Below are positions 10,737 to 21,899 of a DNA stretch of 64,000 bases, in pieces. The notes under the pieces are model-generated. The model ran no database searches. It was not told the DNA's origin and saw nothing but the letters and a program-made list of their open reading frames with translations. The translations under genes and the position numbers were made by a program. How positions within the stretch are numbered: position 1 is the stretch's first letter; every line of letters starts with the position of its first letter. Origin of the DNA: Rhodocyclales bacterium (GTDB taxonomy: Bacteria > Pseudomonadota > Gammaproteobacteria > Burkholderiales > Rhodocyclaceae); assembly GCA_016235165.1 (NCBI GenBank), contig JACRLX010000012.1, positions 48,886 to 112,885 of the forward strand, written 5' to 3'.

Positions 10737-13088
10737 ATGAGCGTCGACACTTCCGCCGACCAAAGGCTGGCAGGACAGCGTTCGCTCCATCTGCTGCTGT
10801 TGCTGTTCGCGGTGATGCTTCTCGCCGTCTTTGGCGGCGAACTGCTGGTCACCTACCTGCTGGAACGCCTGTTGCCGGTGGGGGTGAACGAATGGACCCG
10901 GATCCTGCTCGATGCCGGACTGCTGGCGTTGATCGTTTCCGCCGTGGTCCTGCCCTTCATGCTGCGCTTGCGGCGACTGCATCTGCGCCAGGCGCGCAAT
11001 GCCCGGCGCCTGCAATACACGCTCGACCAACATGCCATCGTCAGCATTGCCGACGCCAGCGAGCAGCGTCAGCTGCAGCAGCATCTGCTCGACGCCAGGG
11101 ACGCCGCCGAAAAGGCGGCCCGCCTCAAGAGCGATTTTCTGTCCACCATGAGCCACGAGATACGCACCCCGCTCAACGGCGTGATCGGCATGACCGACTT
11201 GCTGCTCGATACCCGGCTCGATTCCGAACAGGCGGAATTCGCGCGCATCATCAAGAGCTCGGCGGACAGCCTGATGACCATCGTCAGCGACATCCTCGAT
11301 TTCTCCAAGATCGAGGCTGGCCGCCTTGTCATCGAAGCCACCGATTTTTCGCTGCGGCAAACCGTCGAAAGTGCACTCGACGTGTTTTCGGGCAAGCGCG
11401 CCGATGGCAGCCTGCTGCTTTCCAGCTTCATCGCCCCGGATCTGCCCGATCACCTGATCGGCGACCCGACCCGTGTGCGCCAGATCCTGCTGAACTTCCT
11501 TTCCAATGCGATCAAGTTCACCGAGCGGGGCAATGTGACGGTCAGCGCGCTGGCGGCGGAAAGCGGATCGGACGCGGATGGACGGATCGTGCTGCGGCTG
11601 GCGGTCAGCGATACCGGCATCGGCATCAGCGCGCAGGACCAGGCCCGGCTGTTCCTGCCATTCTCCCAGACCGACAGTTCGACCACGCGCAAGTATGGCG
11701 GCACCGGGCTCGGCCTGTCGATTACCAGGCGTCTCGCCGAAGCCATGGGCGGACATGCCGGGGTAGCGAGCGAGCCGGGCAAGGGATCGACCTTCTGGGT
11801 CGAACTGCCGTTTGCCGTCGGCGAGGAGAAGCGGGCGGTACCCGATCCCGCGCGCTTGCTGCGCGGAAGGCGCGTGATCCTCGCCGGTGACATCCATGGC
11901 GCCGCCCCGATTTGGCGAGGCTATTTGCAGGCCTGGGGGGTCGAAACGGAATCCGTGGTCGGCCTCGCCGAACTGGAACAGCGCTTCGTTGCCGCCACCG
12001 ATGCCCGGATTCCCTACGACCTGGTGCTGGTGGCGCCTCCCCTGCGCGACGCCACCCTGCCCGCTGCGATAGCCGCGATGCACGGCGATGGCTTCGCAGT
12101 GCCGATGATCTGCTGCCAGCCGGTCTCGCGCCGCGGCGAGCGGCGGGCGCTCGATCGCCAGGGCGCGCGCGTGCTGGTCGGACCCTTGCGCCAATCCGCC
12201 CTCTATCACGCTTTGGCGGCTGAACTGGATGGCGCCACGTCACCTCGCGCGCGCCGCGCCGAGGATGTGGATGTCATCAAGGCGAAGGCGTTTTCCCGCG
12301 GCAGGGGGCAACGCGTGCTGCTGGCCGAGGACAACGCGGTGAATCAGAGGGTTGCCGTGCATATGCTGGAACGCCTCGACTATCTGGTCGATGTCGTTGC
12401 CAGCGGCGCCGAGGCGGTGGCCGCCGCTGCCAGCGGTCGCTATCGACTGGTCTTGATGGATTGCCAAATGCCCGAAATGGACGGCTTCGAAGCTGCCCGC
12501 GCGATTCGCGCCGCCGAAGCGGGCAGCGATCGACATTTGCCTATCGTCGCCATGACCGCCAACGCCCCGCAGGGCGATCGCGAGCGCTGCCTGGCCGCCG
12601 GCATGGACGACTACCTGTCCAAGCCGGTCGATGCCGCGCAGCTTGCTACCACCCTGGCGGCACGCCTGATGTTTCGGTCGCCGCTGGCGCCCGGCCTTGG
12701 CGCGCTCCCGCAAGCGGAGCCGGCAATCGCGGACGAAACTCCGGCCGACCCCATCGACTTCGCACGCCTGGACGAAATTTTCGGCGACGACCAGGACGCT
12801 ATCGAGCAATTGCTCTCGGCGCTGGCAGAGACCATGGCGAGATCGCAGCGGCGCCTTGGCGAGGCGATGCGGACTGGTGCCGCCGTGCCGGCCACGCTTG
12901 CCCACGAGTTGCGCGGATTGGCCCACAACGTGGGCGCCGAGCGTTTGGCGGAGGTGGCCAGTCGGCTCGAAGCCAGTCTTGCCACCGATGACGAAATGCT
13001 TTCCGCCGCCCTGGTTCCCGACCTGATGGCGGAATGCCAGCGCAGCATTGACTTCATTGCCAGGCGCGGCGTGCGCCAGAAAGTGTGA
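10737..13088 (+). CDS. Hybrid sensor histidine kinase with REC and Hpt domains
   Basis: The ATG at 10737 ([10 protein letters not shown]) is preferred over the track start, which adds 33 unlikely residues. 783 aa. Two N-terminal membrane helices (~15-40 and ~55-80) enclose only a short loop, so there is no large periplasmic sensor. HisKA follows with [19 protein letters not shown], then HATPase ([30 protein letters not shown]), a degenerate receiver-like segment, a REC domain ([29 protein letters not shown]) and a C-terminal Hpt with [15 protein letters not shown]. It is a complete phosphorelay kinase. The output partner is unknown; an HDOD-REC-GGDEF gene follows 90 bp later. Confidence 0.9.
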   Translation: MSVDTSADQRLAGQRSLHLLLLLFAVMLLAVFGGELLVTYLLERLLPVGVNEWTRILLDAGLLALIVSAVVLPFMLRLRRLHLRQARNARRLQYTLDQHAIVSIADASEQRQLQQHLLDARDAAEKAARLKSDFLSTMSHEIRTPLNGVIGMTDLLLDTRLDSEQAEFARIIKSSADSLMTIVSDILDFSKIEAGRLVIEATDFSLRQTVESALDVFSGKRADGSLLLSSFIAPDLPDHLIGDPTRVRQILLNFLSNAIKFTERGNVTVSALAAESGSDADGRIVLRLAVSDTGIGISAQDQARLFLPFSQTDSSTTRKYGGTGLGLSITRRLAEAMGGHAGVASEPGKGSTFWVELPFAVGEEKRAVPDPARLLRGRRVILAGDIHGAAPIWRGYLQAWGVETESVVGLAELEQRFVAATDARIPYDLVLVAPPLRDATLPAAIAAMHGDGFAVPMICCQPVSRRGERRALDRQGARVLVGPLRQSALYHALAAELDGATSPRARRAEDVDVIKAKAFSRGRGQRVLLAEDNAVNQRVAVHMLERLDYLVDVVASGAEAVAAAASGRYRLVLMDCQMPEMDGFEAARAIRAAEAGSDRHLPIVAMTANAPQGDRERCLAAGMDDYLSKPVDAAQLATTLAARLMFRSPLAPGLGALPQAEPAIADETPADPIDFARLDEIFGDDQDAIEQLLSALAETMARSQRRLGEAMRTGAAVPATLAHELRGLAHNVGAERLAEVASRLEASLATDDEMLSAALVPDLMAECQRSIDFIARRGVRQKV

Positions 13089-13178
13089 ACATGGCTTCGC
13101 TGCTGTTTTCGATCCCCCTACGACGATGCGCCAAGCGCCGCCGAACTGCCGCAGGCGGCCTGAGATCGGGAGCTTCCC

Positions 13179-15071
13179 ATGCTTGATTCTTCCATATTCG
13201 TCGAACTCAAGGCCAGCGGCAACCTGCCGTCGCCGCGTGGTTCGGCGCTCAAGGTACTGGACCTTTGCCAGCGTGACAACCTGACGCTGCCCGAGCTGAT
13301 CCACGCGGTGCAGGTGGACCCGGCGATGGTCGGGCGCCTGCTCAAGATGGCCAACTCGGCGGCCTTCGGCAGGCCGCGCCCGGTGGTGGCACTGACGCCG
13401 GACGTGCTGATGTCGATCGGCATCCAGTCGGTGCGCCAGCTGGTGCTGGCGTTTTCGCTGGTGTCCGGCAACCGCCAGGGACAGTGCGCCGACTTCGACT
13501 ACGAGGCCTTCTGGTCGCGCTCCGCGGCCACTGGCGTTGCCATGCAGTTGCTTGGCGCAGCGACGAGGGCGGCGCCGCCCCCGGAGCTGTTCACCGTCGG
13601 CCTGTTGGCCAATGTCGGCCGCCTGGCCCTTTCCGCCATACATCCGCTGGCCTATGGCAAGCTGCTGCAACAGGTCGGCGGCAGGCTCGGCAATGGGCTG
13701 ACCGCGCTGGAGGAGCATGCCTTCGGCTACTCGCATGCCGAGGTTGCCTCGGCGATGATGCAGGATTGGGGGCTGCCGCGTTTGTTCTGCGACGCGGTAT
13801 TGCGTCACGAGCAACCCGATGCCGACGGTCCGCGGCGCGATTCGCGCAGCGCGCAACTGGTCCGCTGCATCCATCTTGCATCGCGCCTGGCGGAACTGTG
13901 CTTTGTCCAGGGCGAAGAGCGCCGTGCCGGTTTCCTGGAGCTGCTGCCGCTGGCGCACGAACTCGAAATTGCCGACGGCAATCTGGCCAAGCTCGGCGAC
14001 CAGATGCTGAGTGAATGGAAGGAGTGGAGCCAGCTGCTGGAAATCGCCGTGCGCGAAGTGACGCCCTTTACCGCGCTGAACACGGCGGTTCAGCAGGTGG
14101 GCGAGTCGGTCGGCGAATGCCGCAAGCTGTCGGTGCTGGTGATCGACGAAGACGCGGCGGCGGCGGAGCGCCTGAAACTCCTGCTGGAAAGTGGCGGGCA
14201 CCGGGTGAACCTGGCGCAGGGCGGGCACGACGGGCTGGTCGAGGTGCTTGACCGGCAGCCGCAGCTGGTGTGCGTAGACCTGTGCGCGGATCTGGACCGT
14301 GGCCTGGAACTGATCCGCACCCTGCGCCAGACGGAGCTTGGGCGCTCGGTCTATATCATGGTTCTGACCCGTCCCGACGATGACGAGCGCCTGACCATGG
14401 CACTCGAAGCCGGTGCCGACGACTACCTCGACAAGCCGGTGGTGCCCAAGCTGCTGGATGCCCGCCTGCGCGCCGGGCACCGCATGATCCGCGAACAGCA
14501 GCTGTTGCGCCTGGAACAGGAAACCCTGCGCCGGCGCCTTCTGGAACTGGCGATCACCAGCCAGCACGCGCGCGAGGCGGCGCTGACCGATGTGCTTACC
14601 GGGCTATACAATCGGCGTCATGCCATCGACCGCCTGAAACAGGAATGGGCGGCAGCGGATCGCGGCATGCGGCCCCTGGCGGTACTCATGCTGGATATCG
14701 ACTATTTCAAGGCGGTCAATGACAGCCACGGCCACGATGCCGGGGACGAGGCCCTGCGCCAGGTGGCCGATACCCTGCGCGCGATTTCCCGCATGTCGGA
14801 CGTCGTCTGTCGCTACGGCGGCGAAGAGTTCCTGGTGATTGCGCCCGATACCTCGCTGGATGGCGCGCTCCAGCTGGCCGAGCGCATGCGCTCGGCGGTG
14901 GCGCAGCGCAACTTGGCGCTGGCAACGCAATGCGTCAAGCTGACGATCAGCCTGGGCGTCGCCGTCAAGGGCGATGGCATCAGCGGCGCGGAACGCCTGC
15001 TGAAAGCGGCCGACGATGCGCTCTACCGGGCCAAGCAATATGGTCGCAACCGGGTGGAAAGCGGGCCGTGA
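13179..15071 (+). CDS. HDOD-REC-GGDEF response regulator / diguanylate cyclase
   Basis: 630 aa. N-terminal HDOD domain (about 15-215, [26 protein letters not shown]), then a receiver domain (~305-425, [15 protein letters not shown], phospho-acceptor region VCVDL, and DDYLDKPV), then GGDEF (~460-625) with an intact GGEEF active site. An RMSD I-site lies exactly five residues before GGEEF, so product inhibition by c-di-GMP is likely. It presumably makes c-di-GMP when phosphorylated by one of the adjacent hybrid kinases. Its stop overlaps the next kinase's GTG start (GTGA). Confidence 0.92.
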   Translation: MLDSSIFVELKASGNLPSPRGSALKVLDLCQRDNLTLPELIHAVQVDPAMVGRLLKMANSAAFGRPRPVVALTPDVLMSIGIQSVRQLVLAFSLVSGNRQGQCADFDYEAFWSRSAATGVAMQLLGAATRAAPPPELFTVGLLANVGRLALSAIHPLAYGKLLQQVGGRLGNGLTALEEHAFGYSHAEVASAMMQDWGLPRLFCDAVLRHEQPDADGPRRDSRSAQLVRCIHLASRLAELCFVQGEERRAGFLELLPLAHELEIADGNLAKLGDQMLSEWKEWSQLLEIAVREVTPFTALNTAVQQVGESVGECRKLSVLVIDEDAAAAERLKLLLESGGHRVNLAQGGHDGLVEVLDRQPQLVCVDLCADLDRGLELIRTLRQTELGRSVYIMVLTRPDDDERLTMALEAGADDYLDKPVVPKLLDARLRAGHRMIREQQLLRLEQETLRRRLLELAITSQHAREAALTDVLTGLYNRRHAIDRLKQEWAAADRGMRPLAVLMLDIDYFKAVNDSHGHDAGDEALRQVADTLRAISRMSDVVCRYGGEEFLVIAPDTSLDGALQLAERMRSAVAQRNLALATQCVKLTISLGVAVKGDGISGAERLLKAADDALYRAKQYGRNRVESGP

Positions 15072-17446
15072 GCAACTTCTGGATGCAACTGCCGGCGAAT
15101 TTCCTCGCCTCGATCCTGTTGATCGTGACCAGCATGCTGATCGCCGGCATGCTGGTGGTGAGTTTTTTCGGCAGTCCGCTGGGTCGTTCGAAGAGCCTCG
15201 CCTACAAGGCCATGGCCATCCTGATCGCCTCCTGGGCGGTGCTGGCGTGGAAGAGCGCCAACTATTACAGCGCGCACATGTCCGAGCTTGCCTACCAGGA
15301 GGGTTATGCCCAGGCCAGCCGCCAGGTCGATGGTGTCGCCGACGAGATCGAGAACTCCCTGCGCTCCCTGCGCAACGTGCCGCGCGTGTTGTCCGGCGAA
15401 GATGCGGTGAGGCGGCAATTGCAGGCCTTCGGGCCGCACGTTGCAGCGTCCGCATTGCCCTACGAGGAACGCAAGCGGCTGTGGACCGAGGCCGGCCAAC
15501 GGTCCGGCCTGCATGCCTTCCTCGGTGCCGCCGCCGCCGGTCTTGGCGCCGAGGTGGTATGGGTGGTGAATGCCGCGGGCGATTGCATTGCCGCCAGCAA
15601 TGCCGGACGCGCCCAAAGTTTTGTCGGCGCCAACTACGCGAAGCGGGAGTACTTTCAGGATGCCAGCCGTGGGCGTCCCGGCCAGCAGTATGCCGTAGGG
15701 CTCGTGACCGGTGTCGCCGGCCTGTTCTATTCGTATCCGGTGCGCGATGCGGCGGGCGCCTTTCTCGGGGCCGTGGTGGTCAAGCGCGACATCACCGAGT
15801 TGCGCCGCTGGACGCGGCCGTATCATGCCTTCGTCACCGATAACCAGGGCGTCATCGTCCTCGCCGAGGATCGCAGCCTGGAAATGCGCAGCATGCCGGA
15901 CGCGACGGTCGGCATGATGACGCCGGAGGCGCGTCGCGATCGCTACAAATTGCACGACCTGGAACCCGCCGATGCGCATCCGGTCGAGAACGCGCGCGAA
16001 TTCGACCTGATGCGCATCGGTGATTCCAAGGTGCCGGTCATCCTGGTATCCCGTGCCGTGGCCGACGGCCAGGTCAGCATCCACCTGCCGCGGCCGCTGC
16101 CCGAATTGGCACGCATCCAGTCAGAGCGGCCGTGGATCTTTTCGCTGATCGCGGTCGCCGGCATCACCCTGATCATGGCCGTGATCGCCGTCGTGCTCTA
16201 TGTTCGCGCCAATCGCGAGGCGGCGCTGGTGGCCGAGGGCGCCAGCCGCGCCAAGAGCGATTTCCTGGCCAGCATGAGCCACGAGATTCGCACTCCGATG
16301 AACGGCGTGATCGGTCTCGCCAACCTGCTGCTCGACACACCGCTGAATCCGCAGCAACGCGAGTTTGCCCACGACATCGCGAGTTCCGGCGAATCCTTGC
16401 TGGCGATCATCAACGATATCCTCGATCTCTCGAAAATCGAGGCCGGACGCATGGAGTTCGACAGCCATCCGTTTGCGCTTTCCGCCGTGGTTGATGCGAT
16501 TGCCTCGGTGCTCAGGCATCGCGCGGCGGCCAAGGGTATAGGCTTGCACGTCGAGATCGCGCCGGAGGCGGCCGGCACTTACCTGGGCGACAGCCTGCGC
16601 CTGCGCCAGATCCTGCTCAACCTGGTCGGCAATGCCCTCAAATTCACCGATGCCGGCGAAGTTTGCGTTCGGGTTTCCCGCATCGATGCCGGCTTGCATT
16701 TCGATGTCATCGATACCGGCATCGGCATTGCGCCGGCGGTGCGCGAGCAATTGTTCTCCGAGTTCACCCAGGCCGAAGCCAGCACCGCTCGCCGCTATGG
16801 CGGCACCGGGCTGGGCCTGGCGATCAGCAAGCGCTTGGCGCAGGGCATGGGCGGCAGGATCGGCGTCGATAGCACGGAAGGGCAGGGTAGTCGCTTCTGG
16901 TTCGAGCTGCCCTTGCCGCCGGCACCCGAACAGATCGCGCTCGATCTGCCCGCGGCCGTGCCGGGCGGCCCGGTGACGGTGCCGGAACCGGCGGTCGCCG
17001 TGGTATCAGCGCCGACTTTCAGCACCTCCGCCGCTGCGGCGGACTCCGCGCGCGGCGCGACGCGCCTGTTGCTGGTCGAGGACAACAAGGTCAATCAGAA
17101 GGTGGCGCTGACCTTGCTGGCGCGTCTCGGCTATCAGGTCGATCTGGCCGAGGATGGCCGGCAGGCGGTCGAGGCCGTGCAGCGCCAGACTTATGCCCTG
17201 ATCCTGATGGACATGCAAATGCCGGTGATGGATGGCCTGGAGGCGACGCGGCGGATTCGTGCCCTGGCGACGGCCGGCCCGCGCATGCCGATCGTCGCGC
17301 TGACCGCCAACGCCATGCAATCCGACCAGGAGGCATGCCGTCAGGCCGGGATGGATGATTTCCTCGCCAAGCCTTTCGATCGCGCCGGTCTTGCGGCCTG
17401 CATCACGCGCTGGCTGGCGCGACGTTCGGAGCCCATTCCTTCGTGA
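15068..17446 (+). CDS. Cache-domain hybrid histidine kinase with REC
   Basis: A GTG at 15068 ([12 protein letters not shown]) overlapping the previous stop by 4 nt is chosen; the track start is upstream inside the GGDEF gene. 792 aa. Two N-terminal hydrophobic stretches are followed by a periplasmic double-Cache-like domain (~65-350, [24 protein letters not shown]), a second membrane helix (~360-385), HisKA ([19 protein letters not shown]), HATPase ([19 protein letters not shown]) and REC ([26 protein letters not shown]). It senses an unidentified small ligand outside the cytoplasm and, from the overlap, probably feeds the REC-GGDEF protein. Confidence 0.9.
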   Translation: MSNFWMQLPANFLASILLIVTSMLIAGMLVVSFFGSPLGRSKSLAYKAMAILIASWAVLAWKSANYYSAHMSELAYQEGYAQASRQVDGVADEIENSLRSLRNVPRVLSGEDAVRRQLQAFGPHVAASALPYEERKRLWTEAGQRSGLHAFLGAAAAGLGAEVVWVVNAAGDCIAASNAGRAQSFVGANYAKREYFQDASRGRPGQQYAVGLVTGVAGLFYSYPVRDAAGAFLGAVVVKRDITELRRWTRPYHAFVTDNQGVIVLAEDRSLEMRSMPDATVGMMTPEARRDRYKLHDLEPADAHPVENAREFDLMRIGDSKVPVILVSRAVADGQVSIHLPRPLPELARIQSERPWIFSLIAVAGITLIMAVIAVVLYVRANREAALVAEGASRAKSDFLASMSHEIRTPMNGVIGLANLLLDTPLNPQQREFAHDIASSGESLLAIINDILDLSKIEAGRMEFDSHPFALSAVVDAIASVLRHRAAAKGIGLHVEIAPEAAGTYLGDSLRLRQILLNLVGNALKFTDAGEVCVRVSRIDAGLHFDVIDTGIGIAPAVREQLFSEFTQAEASTARRYGGTGLGLAISKRLAQGMGGRIGVDSTEGQGSRFWFELPLPPAPEQIALDLPAAVPGGPVTVPEPAVAVVSAPTFSTSAAAADSARGATRLLLVEDNKVNQKVALTLLARLGYQVDLAEDGRQAVEAVQRQTYALILMDMQMPVMDGLEATRRIRALATAGPRMPIVALTANAMQSDQEACRQAGMDDFLAKPFDRAGLAACITRWLARRSEPIPS

Positions 17447-17583
17447 AGCATTTCGCACTGCGTGACCGGGCCGCCCGAGCATGGAGACGAAGCTGGTCAG
17501 CTACCAGCTGTTGATCGCGCTTAGCTCGGACCCCGGCGCGACGGTGCGTGAGTCACACGGGCTATTGACCGATCGTCGGGACG

Positions 17584-17614
17584 AAAAAAAAGCCCGCCTT
17601 GCAGCGGGCCCTTT
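17584..17614 (-). terminator. Rho-independent terminator of the first cytochrome operon
   Basis: On the minus strand GCCCGC-TGCAAG-GCGGGC is followed by eight T residues. It lies 15 bp past the stop of the haem-binding protein gene. Confidence 0.93.
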
Positions 17615-17628
17615 AACCACAAATCCGC

Positions 17629-18696
17629 TTACTTGAACTGCAGGACCAGCGGCTCCTCGACGAATGCGTGGCGCACCTGGGCATTGTCGAACATGGCGAG
17701 GCCGAAGCCGTAGCTCTTCTTCAGGTCGTTGAAGTTCACGTCGAACTTGGAGCCGGTGACCAGCTTGCGCGAGATTTCCATGGTCCACTTGCCCTTGGCC
17801 CATTTGCCGGCAAACTTGACTTCGCCGCGGTCGCCGACGAAGGGCGCAACCAGGATCGAGGAAACCTCGTCGCCCGGCTTGAACTTGCTGTCATCGAAGG
17901 CCACCTTGTCTTCGACCGGCAGCCAGTAGGTGCCGCCCTTGTTGGCCGGCTTGCCGTTCTTGTTCATGAACTCCGGCTTGCCGTTGACCAGCTTGATGTC
18001 CTCGTAGCCGCCGCCCGTCTTGGGATCGGTCTTGCGCCCGGCGCTCTTGGCCTTCTCCGGATCGAAGCGGGTGTGATCAAGATAGCCGTCGTCGATCTGG
18101 CCCAGATATCCTCCGCGCACCCACTTCATGTGCCAGAGGTCGCCCAGTTCTCCCGCTTCCTCGAGGTATTTGTTGCCATAGGGCTTGCCCGGCTCGCCGC
18201 CGTGGCAGGCGATCGCGCAGCCGAACTTGTCGAAGCCGACGATGCTGTTGTTCATGTTCCACAGTATGCCGATCTTGTCTTCGTAGTAGACATCGTTGTC
18301 GCCGCCCTTGTCTTCCGGGTCCTTCAGCTGGACCCAGGAACCATCCTTCTGCTTCTGGTAGGGGCTGCGACGCTCCGACAGCGTCGCATCATTGTAGGTC
18401 AGCAGCATGTAGAGGTTTTCCTTGTCGTAGGCCACCTGCAGGGTCGCCTCGGTCGCGCCCTTGTTGAAGTTGGCGCCCTTGACGGCCTTGAGCTTGGTCA
18501 CCGGCGCGGTCTTCCAGATCGCGTCGGAGGCCGAGCCATCGACGGCGGGGGCGGCGGCGGCCATCACGGCCGTGACGGCGATGGGTTTGTGCTCCTTCGG
18601 CTTGTCCTTCGGCGCCGGTTCCTTGGCCAGGACGGCGCCGCTTGCGGCCAGGGTCAGCGTGGCGAGAACGGCGATGGAAAGAGTTGTGCGTTTCAT
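17629..18696 (-). CDS. Periplasmic ethylbenzene-dehydrogenase-related haem-binding protein (paralogue A)
   Basis: The start is the ATG at 18696 (MKRTTLSIAVLATLTLAASG), preceded by a strong AAGGAGG; the 564-aa track ORF runs into the next gene. 355 aa with a Sec signal peptide cleaved near VLAKEPA. The fold is the EB_dh/DMSO-reductase gamma-like haem-binding domain (VAYDKENLYMLLTYND, YEDKIGILWNM, GKWTMEISRKL). It carries one unusual CX3CH haem motif (FGCAIACHGG) rather than CX2CH. It is last in an operon after a heptahaem cytochrome and cytochrome b, so it is probably a periplasmic electron carrier for that pair. Confidence 0.85.
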   Translation of the reverse strand: MKRTTLSIAVLATLTLAASGAVLAKEPAPKDKPKEHKPIAVTAVMAAAAPAVDGSASDAIWKTAPVTKLKAVKGANFNKGATEATLQVAYDKENLYMLLTYNDATLSERRSPYQKQKDGSWVQLKDPEDKGGDNDVYYEDKIGILWNMNNSIVGFDKFGCAIACHGGEPGKPYGNKYLEEAGELGDLWHMKWVRGGYLGQIDDGYLDHTRFDPEKAKSAGRKTDPKTGGGYEDIKLVNGKPEFMNKNGKPANKGGTYWLPVEDKVAFDDSKFKPGDEVSSILVAPFVGDRGEVKFAGKWAKGKWTMEISRKLVTGSKFDVNFNDLKKSYGFGLAMFDNAQVRHAFVEEPLVLQFK

Positions 18697-18737
18697 GGTC
18701 TTACCTCCTTGATGGAAATGCAATCGGTGTAGCGAAT

Positions 18738-19352
18738 TCAGTGCTCGTGCCAGCCCGTGATCATGGTCTTGTACATCGCACCGACAGTGTTGCCGGTGCT
18801 GCCAAGGTAGATGTGGGCGATCATGAACATGACGATGGCGGCACCCGTCAGGTAGTGCAGCACGGCCACCGGCAGCAGGCCGTCCATGCCGAACAGGCGG
18901 TCGGGCGCGAATTCGGGAAACAGGAAAATCAGGCCGGTCAGCAGCAGGAGCGGCATCGCCAGGTACATGATGGCCCAGTAGATCAGCGACTGCAGGGTGT
19001 TGAAGTTGTTCTGCAGGGTTACCGGGAAGGGATGCGGCTCGCCGCGGAAGATGCCCCAGACATACCAGCGGGCCTGCTTCAGGCAGCGGTCGATCACGCC
19101 GGGCGGCTTGGGTACGTATTGCCACCAGTTGCCGGTGACGATGTTGGCGAGGGCGAAGAAGGCGTAGGCGGCCACCAGCGCGAGCCCGGCGATGTCGTGG
19201 ATGCGCGCCGCGAGCGAGAACTCGACCAGCGGCAGCTTGGGATCGGCAAAATGCAGGCTGACGCCGGTGACGGTCAGGACGATGATCAGCAGGGCATTGG
19301 TCCAGTGCCAGAGCCGGATCCACAAGGGCAGGAGATAGGTGCGCTCGCTCAT
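18738..19352 (-). CDS. Membrane cytochrome b (b561/hydrogenase-type, PhsC-like)
   Basis: 204 aa with four membrane helices and haem-ligand-like histidines in LWHWTNALL, IHDIAGLA and LHYLTGAAIVMFMIAHIYLG. This is the di-haem cytochrome b found with periplasmic multihaem enzymes, which exchanges electrons with the quinone pool. The ATG at 19352 overlaps the stop of the heptahaem gene by 4 nt, and the EB_dh gene starts 41 bp downstream. Substrate is not shown by the sequence. Confidence 0.85.
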   Translation of the reverse strand: MSERTYLLPLWIRLWHWTNALLIIVLTVTGVSLHFADPKLPLVEFSLAARIHDIAGLALVAAYAFFALANIVTGNWWQYVPKPPGVIDRCLKQARWYVWGIFRGEPHPFPVTLQNNFNTLQSLIYWAIMYLAMPLLLLTGLIFLFPEFAPDRLFGMDGLLPVAVLHYLTGAAIVMFMIAHIYLGSTGNTVGAMYKTMITGWHEH

Positions 19353-20359
19353 TTTGCTTGGTCCTTGTTGCGCTTCATGGCGGCCAGGGCGCGCAGCACG
19401 CCATGCGCCAGCACGCCGAGCAGGGTGGCCAGCACCAGGCCGATGATCAGGTTATCCAGCAGCGGATGCCGCGTCGCGCCGATGACATAGGAATTGGAGA
19501 GGATGACGCTGTTGGTGAAGCCGTACTTCTGCTGCTCGCCCTTGACCAGATGGCGGTAGAGCCGGGTCTTCAGCGAGCTGTTGGCCGAGTGGCAGGCCAG
19601 GCACTTCTTCTCCGCCTTTTCCTTGTTGAGGATCTCGTGCGAGAGCATCTTGCCTTCGGCGACTTCCGGCGTGTGGCATTCGATGCAGCGCACGGCATTC
19701 CAGTGTGCCTTGGCGTTGGGCAGCCAGCCGTGGATGGTATCGATGTCGGGGCGCTTCTTCTTGCCGCCCGCCAGCTTTTCGTCATCGGGGGCGAACCTGG
19801 CGAACATGGTTTCCGAGTTGTGGCATTCAAGGCAGCCGTGGTTGTCCTGGGCGACGATCTTTTCCGGATCCTTGAGGCGCTTCTGGATCACATTGACATG
19901 GACGTTATGGCAGGTGTTGCAACTGAATTTTTCCTTGAGGCCGCTGTTCTTGGCGTGCACCGAGGCGTTGAATTGCGGTTCCAGGCGCAGCGATTTCGCC
20001 GCATGGCATTCGGTGCAGGGGCTGGTGGTGGTCTTGCCGGCTTCGGCGTGCGGATACTCGGTGTAGTGGTTCTTGGCGTGGCACTGGCGGCAATCCATCA
20101 CGCCGTGGTCCGATGGGTTGAAGATCGCCGGCTCGATGTGCGATTCCTTGAGCTTCGACAGGTCGAGATCGGCGCGCGGCGGCTTCTTCACGGCGGCGGC
20201 GCTGTGGCACTCGTAGCAGGCGGCGTTGGCCTTGCGGTTGGCTTCTATCGTTGCCTGGTCGACCGGCGCGGCGTCGGCCGCCACGGCGGGCAGGCGCAAC
20301 AGTGCCAGCGATGCGCCGAGAAGTACGGCGACTAACGGCTTATTGAATGAATGGAACAC
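19349..20359 (-). CDS. Heptahaem c-type cytochrome with C-terminal membrane anchor
   Basis: 336 aa. An N-terminal signal peptide (AVLLGASLALLRLPAVAADA) is followed by seven CXXCH motifs (CYECH, CRQCH, CTECH, CNTCH, CLECH, CIECH, CLACH) and a C-terminal transmembrane helix (LLDNLIIGLVLATLLGVLAHG). It is predicted to sit on the periplasmic side and pass electrons between the cytochrome b and a soluble partner. It is first in the operon and lies directly behind the sigma-54 promoter at 20398-20413. No catalytic family was recognised. Confidence 0.88.
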   Translation of the reverse strand: MFHSFNKPLVAVLLGASLALLRLPAVAADAAPVDQATIEANRKANAACYECHSAAAVKKPPRADLDLSKLKESHIEPAIFNPSDHGVMDCRQCHAKNHYTEYPHAEAGKTTTSPCTECHAAKSLRLEPQFNASVHAKNSGLKEKFSCNTCHNVHVNVIQKRLKDPEKIVAQDNHGCLECHNSETMFARFAPDDEKLAGGKKKRPDIDTIHGWLPNAKAHWNAVRCIECHTPEVAEGKMLSHEILNKEKAEKKCLACHSANSSLKTRLYRHLVKGEQQKYGFTNSVILSNSYVIGATRHPLLDNLIIGLVLATLLGVLAHGVLRALAAMKRNKDQAK

Positions 20360-20397
20360 GATGCCCCCGGTAAATTGAAACCTGCTGTCCTGATGAA

Positions 20398-20413
20398 CGC
20401 AATCCCCATGCCT
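20398..20413 (-). promoter_or_regulatory. Sigma-54 promoter of cytochrome operon A
   Basis: On the minus strand AGGCATGGGGATTGCG matches the -24/-12 consensus TGGCACG-N4-TTGC at GGCA, G and TTGC, with exact GG-to-GC spacing. It lies 39 bp before the heptahaem ATG. Confidence 0.8.
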
Positions 20414-20476
20414 GAGGCTTGCCCAAGCTAACTCATTGATAACAAGCCTTCAGCACTTTGATGGGAGGATCATGCC

Positions 20477-20514
20477 TGTCGCTGGACGGTGACAGTTGTC
20501 GCTAATCAGTGACA
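20477..20514 (-). promoter_or_regulatory. Paired enhancer sites for the NtrC-type regulator (operon A)
   Basis: Two 18-bp palindromes on the minus strand, TGTCACTGATTAGCGACA (20497-20514) and TGTCACCGTCCAGCGACA (20477-20494), lie exactly 20 bp apart, on one DNA face. They are centred about 100 and 120 bp upstream of the inferred transcription start. The distal site overlaps the regulator gene's stop codon at 20502. Role as activator sites is inferred. Confidence 0.75.
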
Positions 20515-21899
20515 ACCCCCCAGCGCTTCATCCGCACGTACAGGTTTTGCCGCGGGATGCCCGAGAGGCGCGCCGCCTCCGAGACGTTGCCCTCCGCTTT
20601 GGCAAGGATGGCACGCAGGTAATCCTGTTCGAAGCGCGCACGTGCCTCTTCGTACCCGGGAATGTCCTCGGCGCGTTGCTGCGGCTCCGCGTCTTGTTCG
20701 ATCGGGCTGCAGTCCGCCTGGGAAATGCCCGAGGGGCAAAGATGCATGACGTCCACCGGCCCGCCGGGATGCAGGGCCACCGCGCGCTCGATGCAATGCT
20801 TGAGCTGACGCACATTGCCCGGCCAGGGGCAGGCCTCCAGCGTGTCCACGGCGGCCGGTGTCAGCGGTCCGCAGGCCTTGCCGAATTTTTCGTTGAAGTG
20901 GTCGAGGAAGTGCATCGCCAGCGGCACGGTGTCGCCCTTGCGTTCGCGCAGCGGCGGCAGGCGCAGCGCGACGACGTTGATGCGATAGTAAAGGTCCTCG
21001 CGGAAGCGGCCGGCCTTGACCTCGCCGGGCAGCGGACGGTTGGTGGCGCACACCAGGCGGAAGTCGGCGTGGCGCGGCTGGGTACTGCCGATGCGGGCGC
21101 ATTGGTGGTCCTGCAGCACGCGCAGCAGGCTCGACTGGAGCTTGGGGCTCATGTCGGCGATTTCGTCGAGGAACAGCGTGCCGCCGTCGCTCTTCTCGAA
21201 GTAGCCGGCGCAGGCCGCGCTGGCGCCGGTGAAGGCGCCCTTCTCGTAGCCGAAGAGCAGGCTTTCGAGCAGCGACTCTGGCAGGCCGCCGCAATTCACT
21301 TCCATGAAGGGCCCTGTGGCGCGCGGGCTCCAGGCGTGGACCAGCTTGGCCACCAGGTCCTTGCCGGTGCCGCTTTCGCCTTCCAGCAGCAGCGTGGTGT
21401 CGAGGCCGGAGACCTGGCGCAACTGGCCCAGCATGCGCTCCATCGCCGGGCTTTGGCCGATCACGGCGGGCGTACCGTCTTCGCCCAGCCGGGCACGCAG
21501 GCCATCGATCTCGCGGTAGGCGCGGTCGAGTTCCAGCGCCTTGCCGATCACGGCCTCGAGGGATTCGAGGTCCTCGAAGGGCTTGGTCAGGTAATCGAAC
21601 ATGCCCTCGCGCACCGCTGCCACCGCATCGCGCACGTCGGCATAGCCCGTCATCAGGATGCCGACCAGGTGCGGGCGGCGGGCGCGGAACTCGCGCATCA
21701 GCTCGATGCCGTTGTCGGCCGGCAGGCGCTGGTCCATCAGCACCAGGTTGAAATCCTCGGCGGCGAACAGGCGGCGCGCCTCGGCGCCGTCCGCGGCGAG
21801 CCGGACCTCGCTGGTCTCGGCGATCAGGTGGTCGATCAGGGTGCGCGTGTAGTGGTCGTCGTCGACGACGAGAACCTTGGGGCGATGTGTGGTGGTCAT
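20502..21899 (-). CDS. NtrC-family sigma-54-dependent response regulator (system A)
   Basis: The ATG at 21899 (MTTTHRPKVLVVDDD) overlaps the kinase stop (ATGA); the 1106-aa track ORF fuses it to an out-of-frame reading of the kinase. 465 aa. REC domain with LVLMDQRLP phospho-acceptor and DYLTKPF, AAA+ domain with Walker A GESGTGKD, the sigma-54-contact GAFTGA loop and Walker B GGTLFLDEIADM, and a C-terminal Fis-type HTH (GNVSEAARLSGIPRQNLY). It should activate the adjacent cytochrome operon, which has a sigma-54 promoter and paired enhancer sites. Confidence 0.93.
   Translation of the reverse strand: MTTTHRPKVLVVDDDHYTRTLIDHLIAETSEVRLAADGAEARRLFAAEDFNLVLMDQRLPADNGIELMREFRARRPHLVGILMTGYADVRDAVAAVREGMFDYLTKPFEDLESLEAVIGKALELDRAYREIDGLRARLGEDGTPAVIGQSPAMERMLGQLRQVSGLDTTLLLEGESGTGKDLVAKLVHAWSPRATGPFMEVNCGGLPESLLESLLFGYEKGAFTGASAACAGYFEKSDGGTLFLDEIADMSPKLQSSLLRVLQDHQCARIGSTQPRHADFRLVCATNRPLPGEVKAGRFREDLYYRINVVALRLPPLRERKGDTVPLAMHFLDHFNEKFGKACGPLTPAAVDTLEACPWPGNVRQLKHCIERAVALHPGGPVDVMHLCPSGISQADCSPIEQDAEPQQRAEDIPGYEEARARFEQDYLRAILAKAEGNVSEAARLSGIPRQNLYVRMKRWGVVTD

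Noticed and set aside
12240-14567. 775-aa minus-strand ORF
   Set aside because: Shadow of the hybrid kinase and the HDOD-REC-GGDEF gene; no domain and it spans two real genes.
17629-19323. 564-aa single protein combining cytochrome region and EB_dh protein
   Set aside because: The first part is an out-of-frame reading of the cytochrome b gene; a signal peptide and strong RBS mark the real start at 18696.
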